DNA from: Cordilura impudica | Taxonomy: Eukaryota > Arthropoda > Insecta > Diptera > Scathophagidae | Direction of reading: 5' to 3' | NCBI GenBank assembly: GCA_963682025.1 | Contig: OY821520.1 | Coordinates: forward strand, 89,205,670 to 89,269,669 | DNA: 64,000 nt | In this document: piece by piece, positions 35,574-47,244 of the stretch | How the letters are laid out: the number at the start of each line of letters is the position of its first letter | Numbering within the stretch: position 1 is the stretch's first letter | Notes under the pieces: model-generated | What the model saw: the letters and a program-made list of their open reading frames with translations, nothing else | The model's database searches: none | Told to the model about the DNA's origin: nothing | Program-made: the position numbers and the translations under genes

Positions 35574-35711
35574 TATATAAGGGCGGGTCGATTTAAAAAT
35601 CGCCCAAGCGACAAGGAAAATCGTATTCTAGGGATCAAAATAATAAACTTTGCCCGAGGAACTATACCCCTAAAACGAATTCTGATGTCCCGACTTTTGG
35701 CCTGTCTGTCT
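35574..35711 (+). repeat. family E segment, left inverted copy
   Basis: Matches the reverse complement of 37386-37526: GGTCGATTT, AGCGACAAGGAAAAT, ATTCTAGGGATCAAAATAA, GAACTATACC, CTAAAACGAATT and GATGTCCCGACTTT, followed by CTGTCTGTC. In the right copy this segment directly follows a family D unit, so D and E are likely parts of one larger repeat. Confidence 0.8.
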
Positions 35712-35913
35712 CACTTTGACCCATTTAGAGTGCCTCAATCGAGTCCAAATGTATAATCGACCCCCCACTAACATTGGAGCGCCGACCCACCCATGCCAGT
35801 GGCACACCCCCTGAAACCTCCTGGGGGTTCCCCATACAAACGTTTAAAAAAAACGCTATTTTTTGTTTAGACTTGGGCTGACTGACTATGTTTGATTTAA
35901 TATTAAAATTAAC

Positions 35914-37140
35914 CAGTGTTGCCATAATTTGAAATTGTAAAGATGCTAAATTGCAAAAAGAAGATGCTAAAACGTACTGGAGTCAAAAACAAAGATGCTA
36001 AATTTTTTTTTCAAATTTATATTGAAAAATTAAATACTTATTAATACATTTTTTGGTTTCTAAACGGAAAAATTAATATAAAACATAAGTTTCAATTTAT
36101 ATTTTTAAATTTAATTTAAAATTATTTTGGTTTTCATCTGTACCTTTTTTTTATCATTAAATTGAGTTTTTTTTAATTTTAAATTAAATATTTTTAATTT
36201 TTGAGATATTTATTTTAATTTCAAATATAACAGAATTTACACTAACAAAAGATACGATTATATTACAATAATTGGTTTATGGAATCTAATATTTCTGTAA
36301 TGTCTTCATCTTCAAGTTCTTCTTGGCTGATATTTTTCTGACGATCGACTTTTATCAACGACATCACTCGGTATATTGTAAGTGTAACAGCACCCATTTT
36401 TCAATTTCAAACCTTCTTTTGTACCTAATACAGAACATAACAACTCGGATTTTATTCTGTTCAAAGTTTGCTTTTAACTAAAGCCACTAAACTAAAAAAA
36501 ACGTTCAACTTCGGCTTTTGAGAAAGACAAAACTAATAAAGGCAATACAAATAATTCTTTAAATGGATTTCCGCCAATAGAATTTTTGTTAACTTCAATC
36601 CATAAAGAGGTTGTATTCAGTGTTGTATCCCAATATTGTTCTATGATATAACTTCATTGGATTTGAATTTCTTCTGTTTTAGATGATCTAAACTTAAGCT
36701 CTTCTAATATTTTGGCTATTGGTTCTTTTACCGGATTTAATGTGTTTTGTATTGAAAATTTTGGCATTTTTTTAATACAATAATATTTTTGGCAATCGAC
36801 TTTTTAATTCATTGAAAGCTTTTGTTGGTGTTCAAAACATTTTGAAATATAAGAATGTCTATTTCAAAATGTTTTGTTATATTTGTTGAAAGAAACGAAC
36901 AGAGTGGTAAAAACAGTGGTACACAAAATTCTCGTATCACACTTTAAGAAATTAAAACATATCAACACCATTAAAATTAAAATTGTATATTCAAAAATAA
37001 TGAAAAAAGATGCTAAAAGCAACTTTTTATTAATAAAAGATGCTAAGTTAGCATCTAGCATCTTTTCATAAATTTTGGATGCTAAACGGCAAAAAAAATT
37101 TGCTAAATCTAGCAACTAAAATGCTAAAATGGCAACACTG
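35914..37140 (-). mobile_element. hAT transposon with perfect 8-bp target duplication
   Basis: 1227 bases. Ends are CAGTGTTGCCATAATTTG and the inverted ATGGCAACACTG. Flanks are AAATTAAC on both sides (35906-35913 and 37141-37148), a perfect 8-bp target-site duplication as hAT elements make. Subterminal regions are rich in AAGATGCTAAA/TTTAGCATCTT motifs (at least six), likely transposase-binding repeats. Shorter than an autonomous hAT, so it is deleted. Confidence 0.92.
36290..36740 (-). pseudogene. hAT transposase C-terminal relic
   Basis: Minus-strand fragments read LFVLPLLVLSFSKAEVERFF, SLVALVKSKL, then NRIKSELLCSVLGTKEGLKL and CCYTYNIP in a shifted frame. This is the ordered signature of the hAT dimerisation domain (the ..N.A.VER.FS..... 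K...RN.... segment). The catalytic region and BED finger are gone. It lies wholly inside the hAT boundaries. Confidence 0.75.
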
Positions 37141-37254
37141 AAATTAACACTCATACGTATACGTATTTTCTACTCTGCTAATAAATATTAATCATTCGCC
37201 TTGACTATGTTATGTTATTCAAAAAGATCGATCGTATGATGGTAAATAACTTTT

Positions 37255-37385
37255 AGATCACTCCGTGACTATGCGTGACTCTGCGTGACTAACCCAAAAT
37301 TAATCTGTAGTCACAACAAGACTATGGGCCAATTTTCAGTTCAATTGCATGAGGGGGAATGGGGTTGCCCCATGGCAGACAGACA
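37255..37385 (+). repeat. family D, single unit
   Basis: CTCCGTGACTATGCGTGACT to GGCAGACAGACAGACAGGG, matching one unit of the 12.5-13.2 kb array plus its terminal GACA run. Confidence 0.85.
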
Positions 37386-37526
37386 GACAGGGCCAAAGTC
37401 GGGACATCAAAATTCGTTTTAGAGGTATAGTTCGTTGAGCAAATTTTCTTATTTTGATCCCTAGAATATTATTTTCCTTGTCACTTGAGCGATTTTTTTG
37501 CCTCCCTACAAATCGACCACCCCTAA
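37386..37526 (-). repeat. family E segment, right inverted copy
   Basis: See 35574-35711. The two copies face each other across about 1.7 kb, 1.23 kb of which is the hAT element. Confidence 0.8.
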
Positions 37527-37790
37527 TATAAATATATATATGGGCACAAGGTTTGACCTTGCACGGAGAAGTTCTTACACACCGAATTTCATCAAAGTTG
37601 ATTTTCAACCCTCTAGTTTTCGTACTGCATTAACAAAAAACGCGGACGGACGGACAGACATCTTTAAATCGACTAAGAAGGTAATTCTAAGTTGATATAA
37701 GATGAGGCGAGTATTTCTGATAGTTACAAATATCACCACAAACTCTTTATGCGAGACCCTGATCAAATAGTGGTTTAGGCTAAAATAATA
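37527..37790 (-). repeat. family C-like fragment (copy 4)
   Basis: Contains GGACGGACGGACAGACAT, AAATCGACTAAGAAGGTAAT and a diverged TAGTTACAAATATCACCACA, the family C 5' half in reverse orientation. Diverged. Confidence 0.6.
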
Positions 37791-37819
37791 CGAAAGTATA
37801 AATAATTAAAAAAAAAAAA

Positions 37820-37965
37820 TGTAGAACAAATAAGAAAATTATAGACGGTCCAAATGATACCCGCATGATATAATGCGTTTAAAGACGCTGTGTGTTAGGT
37901 CCTACTAATAAGATATAAAAAAAGCATAAACCAGATTTGAGTGGCATTGTAATTAATTTTTTTTT
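37820..37965 (-). repeat. family C fragment (copy 5)
   Basis: Begins GAACAAATAAGAAAATTATA and covers the family C 3' end in reverse orientation, up to GGCATTGTAATTAATT. It abuts a plus-strand copy. Confidence 0.65.
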
Positions 37966-38692
37966 TTTGGGTATAATGACTTTGTGCTGCTATTTGTAAC
38001 TACCAAAAAAATTTGACCTATACCCCTCTTTAATTATACCGATCAAATCAGAATCACTATCTGATTCGATTTAACGATGTCCGTCCGTCCGTCCGTCTGT
38101 GTGTCCATGTAATGCTTGTAATCAAACTACAGGTCGCAAATTTGAATATATGTTGATGAAGTTTGGTATGTATGCTTTTATCGGCCATAAGATGAATACT
38201 GTCGAAACTGGTGAGAATCGGTCCATGTTCAGACTTAGTGCCCATACAAATGACCCCTATGAAATCGACTTAAATTGCCATAAGATCCAAATTATCATAT
38301 AAATCTTAGTCAAAATGGGTTTGTATGTGATTATTACATCCAATAATCAGTAGTCCAAAAATGATCCCTATGGGGCAACTCTTACTCATAGGCCCCATAT
38401 AGAGCTGCTTCACGATCTTCACTTAAATCTATCAAAAACAAAAATATTGCACTGATTCCTGTCAAATTTTGTTTGTACATATTTTTGCAAAATACAAGAG
38501 ACCTTACCAAACATGGTTAGGATGGTCCATTTTTAGGCGTAGTCCCTATATAGATATAGCATCATATCTGCAGCCAAAAAATTAAAAAAATCCCACTCAA
38601 ATTTGGTTTATGCCTTTTTTTTTATATCCAGTTAGTAGGGCCTGAGAGATAGGGTCTCTGAACGTATTGTATAGGGTATCGTATAGTCGGTC
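37966..38692 (+). repeat. family C dispersed repeat, copy 6
   Basis: Starts at GGTATAATGACTTTGTGC (the first ~30 bases are missing) and includes the GTCCGTCCGTCCGTCTGTGT run. It ends at TATAGTCGGTCTT, where it meets copy 7 in the opposite orientation. Confidence 0.8.
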
Positions 38693-39107
38693 TTGGATAT
38701 GAAAAAGTTCATATCGGATTCTGTATTTATATGGGAACTATGGCGAAAAATGAACCGATTATGACTAAATTTGGTAAGGTCACTTAGTTTTTGCAAAAAG
38801 ATATACACAAGCCAAATTTGAGAAAAATCTGAGCTACATTTTTGATTATTGATAAATTAAAATGAAGATCAGATATCAGCTTCATATGGAGGAAATAGAA
38901 GTTTATATATTAAATTTCATCAAAATATATTCACATTTGCGGCATGTAGTTTGATTTTAAGGTTTACTTGGACACACAGATGGACGGACATCGCTTAATC
39001 GACTTAAGAGGTGATTCTGAGTCGATCGGTATTATAAAAGTCAATTATTTTTGGTATTTGCAAATATCAGCACAAAGTCCACACATAGTGGTGTATGGTA
39101 TAAAAAT
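38693..39107 (-). repeat. family C fragment (copy 7)
   Basis: From GATATGAAAAAGTTCATATC to CACATAGTGGTGTATGGTAT, the reverse of the family C 5' part. Head-to-head with copy 6, giving a large imperfect inverted repeat. Confidence 0.75.
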
Positions 39108-40209
39108 GGCCTTCCTCCTCAAATTCTTAATTAAACAGCTGTTCTTTTTATTTTTTGATACTGAAATCTCAATAAAAAAAAACAAAATTTTTATATCAGT
39201 GCTAAATTTAAATTTTTACCACTTATTATTATTATTTTTTTTATTATTACTATTATCCAACTCTGACTGGATTCTGCTCCAAATGCAGTGCATTGTGTTG
39301 ATTTCAGTAAAATAGATTAGTGTTTTTGGATTTTTGACTTAAATCTTATTACATTATAAGTGTCAGGAAAGACACATATTTCGAAGGTTCTGCCCATTTG
39401 TGAAAGTAGTATTCAATTTTCTATCGACAATATAAGGACATCAGAAAGATTGAAGCAATTCTTCACCGTTTTGGAAAACTACGACACTTGAATGCGTTTA
39501 TCGACACATGAAAATGATGCTCGGTCTTACGGATATTGCATAGAATTTTCATGCCCAAAAGATCAAGTGTGTCCAATTCATCAATATTACTTTATTTTAT
39601 CGCCAAATTTCATTATTCCGGCTAAAGTACTTTTAACAACATATTTATAATTATCATCCTTTTCTTGAATAATTTTTATTGTTGTTTATTTTACTTCATT
39701 CTTCGATGGCAAATATCAAATAATAACAAAGCATTTTTGTTAATTTTCCTTACGATAAAATAATTAATATTATTGAGATTGTACAAATAAATACAACGAA
39801 TGATTTGTTGAGTCATTGTGGTTTTGCGATTAATTAATATATAACACAACAGCAACGTATATCTTCAAAAAAAAAAAAAAAAAAAAAAATCAATAATTTA
39901 TTGTAAAGAACATTCTTTTAATGATGCTGACATGTTATATTTTGTGTTATTTATGAACCCAACCATCAAGAAAGAGATGATATGAATAATTATAAACTTT
40001 AATTTTAATGGCTTAACATTATAATCTAAATGAGTTTTTATTTGAGTTTGTTTCTTTAGCTGGGTAATAGGATCACCGCAAACACATTACAGAAAATTTC
40101 AAGGAATTTATTTTGAGTATGAATAATTTATAAAGAATTTTTTTAAGCCGATTTTAAATGAGTTTTAAAATCGAATTTATTGTTTTTAAACTCCTTCTTT
40201 TAACTTGTA
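39108..40209. other. AT-rich stretch with poly-A run
   Basis: Contains a ~24-base A run near 39869-39892. No gene recognised; decayed transposon sequence is possible around 39350-39600. Confidence 0.4.
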
Positions 40210-40960
40210 CTCTCTGTCTGTCTGTCTGATCAATTGATCTGAATCTAGGCCCATAGTCTTCTTGTGACTACTGATTAATTTTGGGGTAGTCCCGCACAGT
40301 CACGCACAGTCTCGAAGTGATCTAAATGTCATTTCCCCTCATCCGATCGATCTGAAACTTGGTTTATACACTTGCTATGAACAACAGATTAATTTTGACT
40401 TAGTCACGTACTGTCACGCATTATCACACACAGTCACGCATAGTCGCGCATAGTCACGCATAGTCACGCACAGTCTCGGTGAGATTTAAAAGGGATTTTC
40501 CACCATCCTATCAATCTGAAACTTGGTCGATATACTTGCTGTAAAGAAAGATTAACTTCGATATAGTCATGCATAGTCACGCATGACCACGCAGAGTAAC
40601 GGGGCGATTTAAAACCCATTTTCCTGATAGACATGCTGTGAAAAAAGATTAACCATGACATAGCAAGCATAGTCACGCACAGTCCCGGAGAGATTAAAAC
40701 CTAACTTCCCTTCATCCGATCGATCTGAAACATTGTCCATTGACTTGTTGTGGCCAAAGATTAATTTTCAGATATTCACAAACAATCACTTATAGTCGCC
40801 CACAGTCACGGAGAGATTAAATCGTCACTTCCCCTCATCCGTTCGATCTGAAACTTTGTATATAGACTTGTTGTGACCAAAGATTAATTTTAAAATAGCC
40901 ACGCAAAGTCACGCACAGATTCAAAACGGAGAGATTCAAAACTCATATGCATAAGTAAAG
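40210..40960 (-). repeat. family D tandem array, reverse orientation
   Basis: Six or so units of the 12.5-kb family in reverse complement, opening with CTCTGTCTGTCTGTCTGATC. One unit has an expanded run of AGTCACGCATAGTCACGCAT steps (about 40410-40470), so a short 10-base repeat is nested within the ~120-base unit. Confidence 0.85.
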
Positions 40961-41479
40961 AAAGTGTTTTAATAAAAACTTTGTTTTTCTTGGTTAGATT
41001 ATTTAAAAATTAAAACAAGTGACGGAGGAGATACGATTTAATTTACTTATACTGATCAAACTGTGATTGATTTTGTTATTTGGCAAATTTCAATACTTCT
41101 TTTTTAGGAAATTACTATTTAAATTTTTAGACAAAAAAGTTTTCATATCAATAGCACCATACAACACTGTATTAGTAATATAAGGTAAATGTTTTAAGTT
41201 ACTGTAATAAAGCGTGGAAACCTTTGAGGCAGTGTGGGTACAGTTTATCTTTATGTTCTTTTTAAAGTTTTCATTTTTTCCAACACAACTAAATTTTGTT
41301 TTGGGAAATCAACAATAAAATTGTACGAGGAGCTATTCTTTTCAGAACACTCTAAAATTCTATAGTTCATTTTAGTTCCTATTTCAGAACATAACAAAAC
41401 ATAAAAAAAACGAGCGATTCATGGACTAAAATTTTCCTCCCATGTATGTACAGTAGAGTGGTCCTTAAAAATGAAAATG
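40961..41479. other. AT-rich spacer
   Basis: Nothing recognised. Confidence 0.5.
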
Positions 41480-42540
41480 AAAGCTGGCATTGGCAAATAA
41501 TGGGTTAACGTTCTCGGATTTATCCCAAATTTTAGGAAAGGAGGTTCTACACATTTGGTTATTTATTATACTTTAAGCGTCAAATCTACAAATTCAACAG
41601 TACTTACAAAATATTTGAATTTTTTGAATAAATAGTCTTATTTTAGTCTTTTAGTCTTATTCTAGGATTCTTATATGACGCCAATTCCAAAAGGGTTAAT
41701 GGGGTCATACAATATTATTTTTTTCCGAAACCCTATTAAGATAAAATATAACATTTAAAAGTAGAAAAGTGATGAACTTTTGATACAAAGTATTCAGAAA
41801 GAGTACATTTTCAGAATATTTTACAAAAATTCCATTTTTCTCGAAATCCGCAAAAATTAAATCCTTGTCAAAAAAATTCTGGGACAGGGATTTACTTAAA
41901 AATTCACACAGTTAATCTGTAATATGTATGTAATAAAATTTTAAAGTGCCAGGTACATTTTTTTAAATTTTGTTTAAGAAAATTTTTTATAACTTGAAAA
42001 AGGAGTATTCAAAATTTTGTCAAAAAAATTTCCCATTTTCGGTCTAAATGCTCAATAGTTTAACCACGTGCTAATAAAACAATACTTCAAAAAAAAATTA
42101 TGGCTTTAATCAATTTCTAAAAGTTGAAAAATATGCTAACAAATTTCACGACCAAGTTTTCTTTTACATAAAAGTGGTCTGGGGCATTTGCTATTTCTTG
42201 GCGAATTTTTATTCGATTTTGAATAATTATAGCTTTCCGAAAACATAATTTAATATTGTTTGTGATTCCTATAACAACTTGTCAGAAAAATTAAAAAATA
42301 GAACGAAATTTTCGTAAAATCTCAAAAAAAGTCATATTTTCCCCATATAAACACACTTGAAATTATCAATTGATTTCCGGCGCGACTTTTCTTTATCCGA
42401 TTGTCCCCAAACTTCACATTTATTAGTTTTATATTGAAGGGTAAAGACTGGACGCCGCCTATCCCCAAAATCGCAACTTTAAAAATGTCCATATAGCGTA
42501 GGAACACTCAAATGTGCAGTTGTTAATTTTCTACGGGGTC
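41480..42540 (+). repeat. family G repeat, copy 1 (rearranged)
   Basis: Part X (41480-42110; CCAAAAGGGTTAATGGGGTC, TTTCTCGAAATCCGCAAAAA) is followed directly by part Y in reverse orientation (42113-42540; TCATATTTTCCCCATATAAA, CCCCAAACTTCACATTTATT). In the second copy (61640-62870) Y comes first in forward orientation, then X. No coding evidence. Confidence 0.8.
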
Positions 42541-43670
42541 GCCAAAGACTATAAGTTCAGATAGAAGGTGTTAAGTACCGAAAACAATTAAACCAAATAT
42601 TTTTCTTGCAGATATACAAAAAATAATAAACATTTAAAAATTGATATGTCCAAAATTTTAAAACTGAAATTAGTTCAGCTAGTCAAATTAACTGTTAAAG
42701 CCGCTTTTGCGACGACTTTTTGGTATTTTTTTAAAAAATATTTTCTAAAAATATTTCATTTCTTTTATCCAAAAATAAAGAAGAAAATTTAATTGAAGTC
42801 TTTAAATGAATTTTTAATTGATAAATAAACTTAAATATTATATAAATATTAATAACACTGTAGAACGTTTACGGGTTCATTGTCTCTGGGGTGTGAGAAA
42901 TTTCACGTCAGGCTGAAAGTATTAGGCAAGTATAGTAAAAACCACAAACCGTTTACATTCTCAGGCCAAACACGACAATTTGTGTTTTAATGTTAAATTC
43001 GTGTTTTTATATATTTTTATGTTTTTTTTCATAATTTTATGTTCCACATGTAATGTAAAAATTGCAGTTTAGAATAAAAATAATATTACGTTCGCTTGAT
43101 AAAGTAGGCCTAAATTCTATGAAACGTTGGAAAAAGAGAAATTAAGATGTAATTTTAATTACGTTTAAATAAATAAGGTTCCATTAGCTCACTAAAATAC
43201 AATGAAAGAAAATATCTGGCCAAAATAATGTAAATAAATAGCAATCTTTTATATATTTTTCTTGATCACTGATGATTTCTCATTTAATTGTTCATATAAA
43301 AATAAAATAAAAAATGCTGATCTTTACTTGATTTAATATTAATTTAATATTATTAAAAATATCACTCAAAAATATACATCTTTCTACCCTACTATTAAAT
43401 AATAATCACACGCCCGAATATGTTGTACTTAAAAAAAATTGATTTAAAAAAAATAAAACTGACAATTTTATGAAGATTTCATTCGGTAACATTAGTCCAA
43501 CTTGATTTGCTGAAAATCATCCATGATTTTTGAGTTAAAGCTAAAAAACTGGTACCTTCCCTCTGGCTTGGAATATATCACCCACCCAAAATGGCTGTTG
43601 CACTCTTAAAAAAATTACTCAAAATATATAGAAAGAGGAAATCTTAATTCTAGAAATTAATGACAGTTTA
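42541..43670. other. AT-rich stretch
   Basis: No gene or second copy recognised. Confidence 0.5.
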
Positions 43671-43870
43671 TTAACACGTTCGCCACTCATAAATTTTTCG
43701 CGCTTTCAACAAAAACTCACCAACAAAAAAAATGTGTCACATTATGTGACACGAGTTCTCTAAACAATTTTATTAAGAGAAACTGCGTGTCACGTATATC
43801 TGATATATATAAGAGTCACATATAAGTGACATGAGTTTTGTGAAGACTTGGTGTCACATATGTGAGTCAC
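43671..43870. repeat. candidate piggyBac left end with GTGACAC palindromes
   Basis: TTAA (43671-43674) is followed by CACGTTCGCCACTC, which fits a piggyBac TTAA target and terminal repeat. Within the next 190 bases are palindromes: GTGTCACATTATGTGACAC (43734-43752), GTCACATATAAGTGAC (43815-43830) and TCACATATGTGA (43854-43865). GTGACACGAGTT and GTGACATGAGTT are also repeated. They are candidates for subterminal transposase sites. A matching right end was not found. Confidence 0.55.
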
Positions 43871-43969
43871 AAAATGGTTTGATTTATATCAATTAAACAG
43901 AAATTTAAAAATTTGTATTATTATATATTCTAAAATTCTATTATTTATTACATTTTATTGGTTGTGCTA

Positions 43970-45420
43970 AATTTTGAAACATTTATATGGGACATATATA
44001 CTCGGTTGCGGTCCTCTTTTTATTTTTAGTGCACCCACGTCATCGGTTTTTTGAAGTCTTACATCTGGAAAATGACCACCAGTAGATGTACTGGCTGTTA
44101 CTTCATCGGATGATCTTTGTGTTGGAGTCTCGGCCAAATATGCTTTTATAATCCTTTCTCCAAATGGCAATAGCGTTATGGGATTATCAACATTTATTTT
44201 GTTCTAAATCCTGCATGCATTCCAAAGTGATATGTCTATCAGGTGCAAAAACACCTTCATATACCAGCGAATTGATCACCTGGGGCAGGCATAATATGAC
44301 ACGATTTGATCAGATCGATCGATACCTGACATGTATTATAGTCAACAACCATTTTCGGTTTGAGTGTACTTAATCCTCTCTTTGATGTTGTGTTAACCAT
44401 GTCAGAATTATGCTTTGTAGAAATCATATGTACGTCCCGTTTGTAAGTACGTCCCGTTTGTCTGTCCATTTTAAAACAATTACACCTCCATTTGTTGTTC
44501 CTCTGGTGACCTTACTTTTTATAACATAAGTGGGATTACGTTTTCTATTTGCTCCTAAGATTCCAAATATTCTGCCAGTTTAACGCTATTGTAATAGTTG
44601 TCAATATAAATTGTGTGTCCCTTTTCAGCATTAATTAATTAATTCAGCATTAATTTAGCTGCAACTCCAAATGAATGTCCTTTTTCATTGTAAACGATAG
44701 CTTTTCCAGTGTAAACAGCCATATTTATTAAAAATCCATCTGGATTACATAGTTCGTAAGACTTAAATCCATATTTATGTCTCTTGTTCGGAATAAACTG
44801 CCGAAATAAAAGTCCGAAATAAAAGTCCTCTCCACAAAAGAAAAGCTTCATCCAAAGACAAGTTTTGCGGGGGACTGCAGATTTTGTTTTTATTTTGAAG
44901 AGTATGTTTTACAACATTTTTAATTTTGTGTAGACGGTCAGATTTATCACATTGTTCAGGGAAATAGAAACCCATACAACGAAGTAGTATTTCAAACTTT
45001 ATGCGACTCATAGTTGTACCAAAAATACTAAAAATAAAGCGGTTCTTTGCTCCAAAAGAGTATCATTTCCGGTTTTTTATCAAGGGGCATTGTAATACGT
45101 AAAGCAATTATCTTTTTTTATTTCCTCAACTCTCACATCTTTTCATCTAAGAAGATTAGACTTTGCGCTTAGTTTCTTATTTTTAGACATATAATTAGCG
45201 CGTGCATTTGTTCACAAAACAATTTTGTTCACTAACTCGTCAATAAAAATCTGCATAAAATAATCTATTGGTTTTGCATTGCGTGGTAGCTCAATCTGGG
45301 GCAAAGCTGTTTCCGGAGTCTTCAAAATCCATATAACTTTCACAAGAATTCAGAATAGTCTCAAGAATTTCCTCTTCAGAAACAAGTTTTTTCAAGGAAA
45401 CTTTTACAAAATAGTATCTT
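43970..45420 (-). pseudogene. piggyBac-type transposase relic
   Basis: Minus-strand segments in order: MSRIKFEILLRCMGF, DKSDRLHKIKNVV, CSPPQNLSLDEAFLLWRG (first Asp of the DDD core), FRQFIPNKRHKYGFKSYELC, AVYTGK, GHTIYIDNYYNS (second Asp), then after breaks VHMISTKH, KPKMVVDYN, VSIDLIKSC (YN..M.GVD type), and a C-terminal LPFGERIIKAYL. This is the piggyBac/PGBD order. Frameshifts, stops and small local duplications (ACGTCCCGTTTGT twice near 44431-44461; ATTAATTAATTCAGCATT) inactivate it. The usual C-terminal Cys-rich finger is not seen. Upstream acidic N-terminal sequence extends weakly to about 45420. Confidence 0.8.
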
Positions 45421-46085
45421 CTTCTATTGCTATTGTGACACGAATGAACTATTAAAAGCGCATTTAAAGTTAGTTTTCATATAAATTAGCAAATAAAAAA
45501 ATTTTGGTGAATACCCGAAAAAAACGAAATTTTAATATAACTGCTTAGCGTACCCACAAACCGCAGCACTCATATACATCTGACACCTTGCCAGAAACCA
45601 AACCATACAAGAAAAATGCTTCCTACAAACTTTCGTGAAATAAAAGCTTAATACAATGTTATAATTATGCGACAATGTTATAATTATACTTTAAATAAAG
45701 CAAAAAATTTAAATAAAGCAAAAACATTGGCGTAGTTGTTTCAAAAAATTGATCTATATTCTGCATGATAGGTTATACAGCTGTTTTGGGAAGAGTCGCC
45801 AACCCTCATCAGTAACCAAAAGCAGCAGATGATTTGGTAAAAAGTTAAATTCATATATATTTGCTGAAAACAACCAAATGAGAATTCAAGCAAAAGTTAT
45901 ACTATTTAAGCCTCTTCCTATATAACAAACTAAAATATAGAACAAATTTGAAAGAAATATGTTTGTATACGAGTACACATTGCATACTACAACACACATG
46001 ATTGTTTTTGTCTTGAAAAAATAATAAAAACAATTTGTTTTTGCTAAACTTAAATTTAGCGTTAACGGCATGCTCTCCATATTTT
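45421..46085. other. AT-rich stretch with short tandem duplications
   Basis: ACAATGTTATAATTAT is duplicated at about 45653-45689, directly followed by a doubled TTTAAATAAAGCAAAAA. Nothing else recognised. Confidence 0.5.
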
Positions 46086-46270
46086 GAATTTTATTATTTT
46101 TTTATAAAAATAAAAAATCTTATTTACGATCTTTATAATTTTAATGATTAAGTTTGAATTTAAAGTAAAAACATTTGATCTTGAGTCTGAATAATTTCAA
46201 ACTCAATCATTAAAATGATAAAGATCAAAATAAGATTTAAATTTTTTTATAAAAAAAAAATAATAAAAAT
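46086..46270. repeat. AT-rich foldback (inverted repeat)
   Basis: The left arm, about 46086-46160 (TCTTATTTACGATCTTTATA, TTTTAATGATTAAGTTTGAA), pairs with the right arm, about 46190-46270 (reverse complement reads TCTTATTTTGATCTTTATCA, TTTTAATGATTGAGTTTGAA). The loop is roughly 30 bases. A small foldback MITE is plausible. Confidence 0.8.
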
Positions 46271-47244
46271 AAATAAATAATTTATTAAACGATCTCATGA
46301 TTTTTTTATTCTGTTGCTACTTTTTCCAAAATAGATTAGTTTTAAATGATTTTGAGGTCTTTAACTACTTTTAGTCATATATTCAAAAACCGATTTTATT
46401 GCTTTCTTTAGGACCAACGTTATTTGCAGTACTGCCTACTTTTACGCTGCTATTAAAAATTTATTTATTATATATTTTCATCTTATTATTTAACCTTTTT
46501 GTGTAATTTACGTTGTTTTTTTTTTTTACTTTCCACAATTATTTAAATACTTCAAAATCTCTTTACGCTACCGCAAAGGACTTCATAAAGATATTAAAAA
46601 TGTAAATTACGTGCTTCTAAAAAAGAAACAGAAGAAACAAAAAACAAAACCCCAACCACTGAAAATGATAAACCAAAAAAATATATATATCTATGTTATA
46701 AATAAATAATGCAAAGCTCTGTTTGCCATTGTTTACCTAAGAGCTTTTTTTAAATTTCAATTTCTTTTTTTAATTTATGTATTTTCCCTTAAGAAACTAA
46801 ACAAAAGAAAATGAGTAATTTAAGATACCGCAGTAAAAATTAAAAGAATAACAAAGATGATGGTCAAGTTTTCAGTTGTTTGTAGTAAAATAAATGATAC
46901 TACATTTGGTTATGAAAATTGATGGTCGTATTAAGATTTTAGGACAATCCATTCCCCGAGTTGATGAGGTTTTAGAAGTTTGAAGCCAAATATAGAGGAT
47001 CTAGGTCTTTTTTCAGGTCAGACCTTGAAAGAGCTCACAATTGTTGCCAATTAAAGCTGAACTTTGTTGTTACATTTGTATTTACGTTCCACTAGTGGGT
47101 TGTTTTAAGGATTTTTGGATCTACTTATTTAATTTTCGTACAATTAAAATCATATAATTATTTGTTTACTCCCTTTCATCTTTTTTAATTTTCATTTGTG
47201 CTCTGTAGAATTATTGCAGCCATATAAAGTTTTAGAAAAGCTGT
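46271..47244. other. AT-rich spacer
   Basis: Nothing recognised. Confidence 0.5.
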
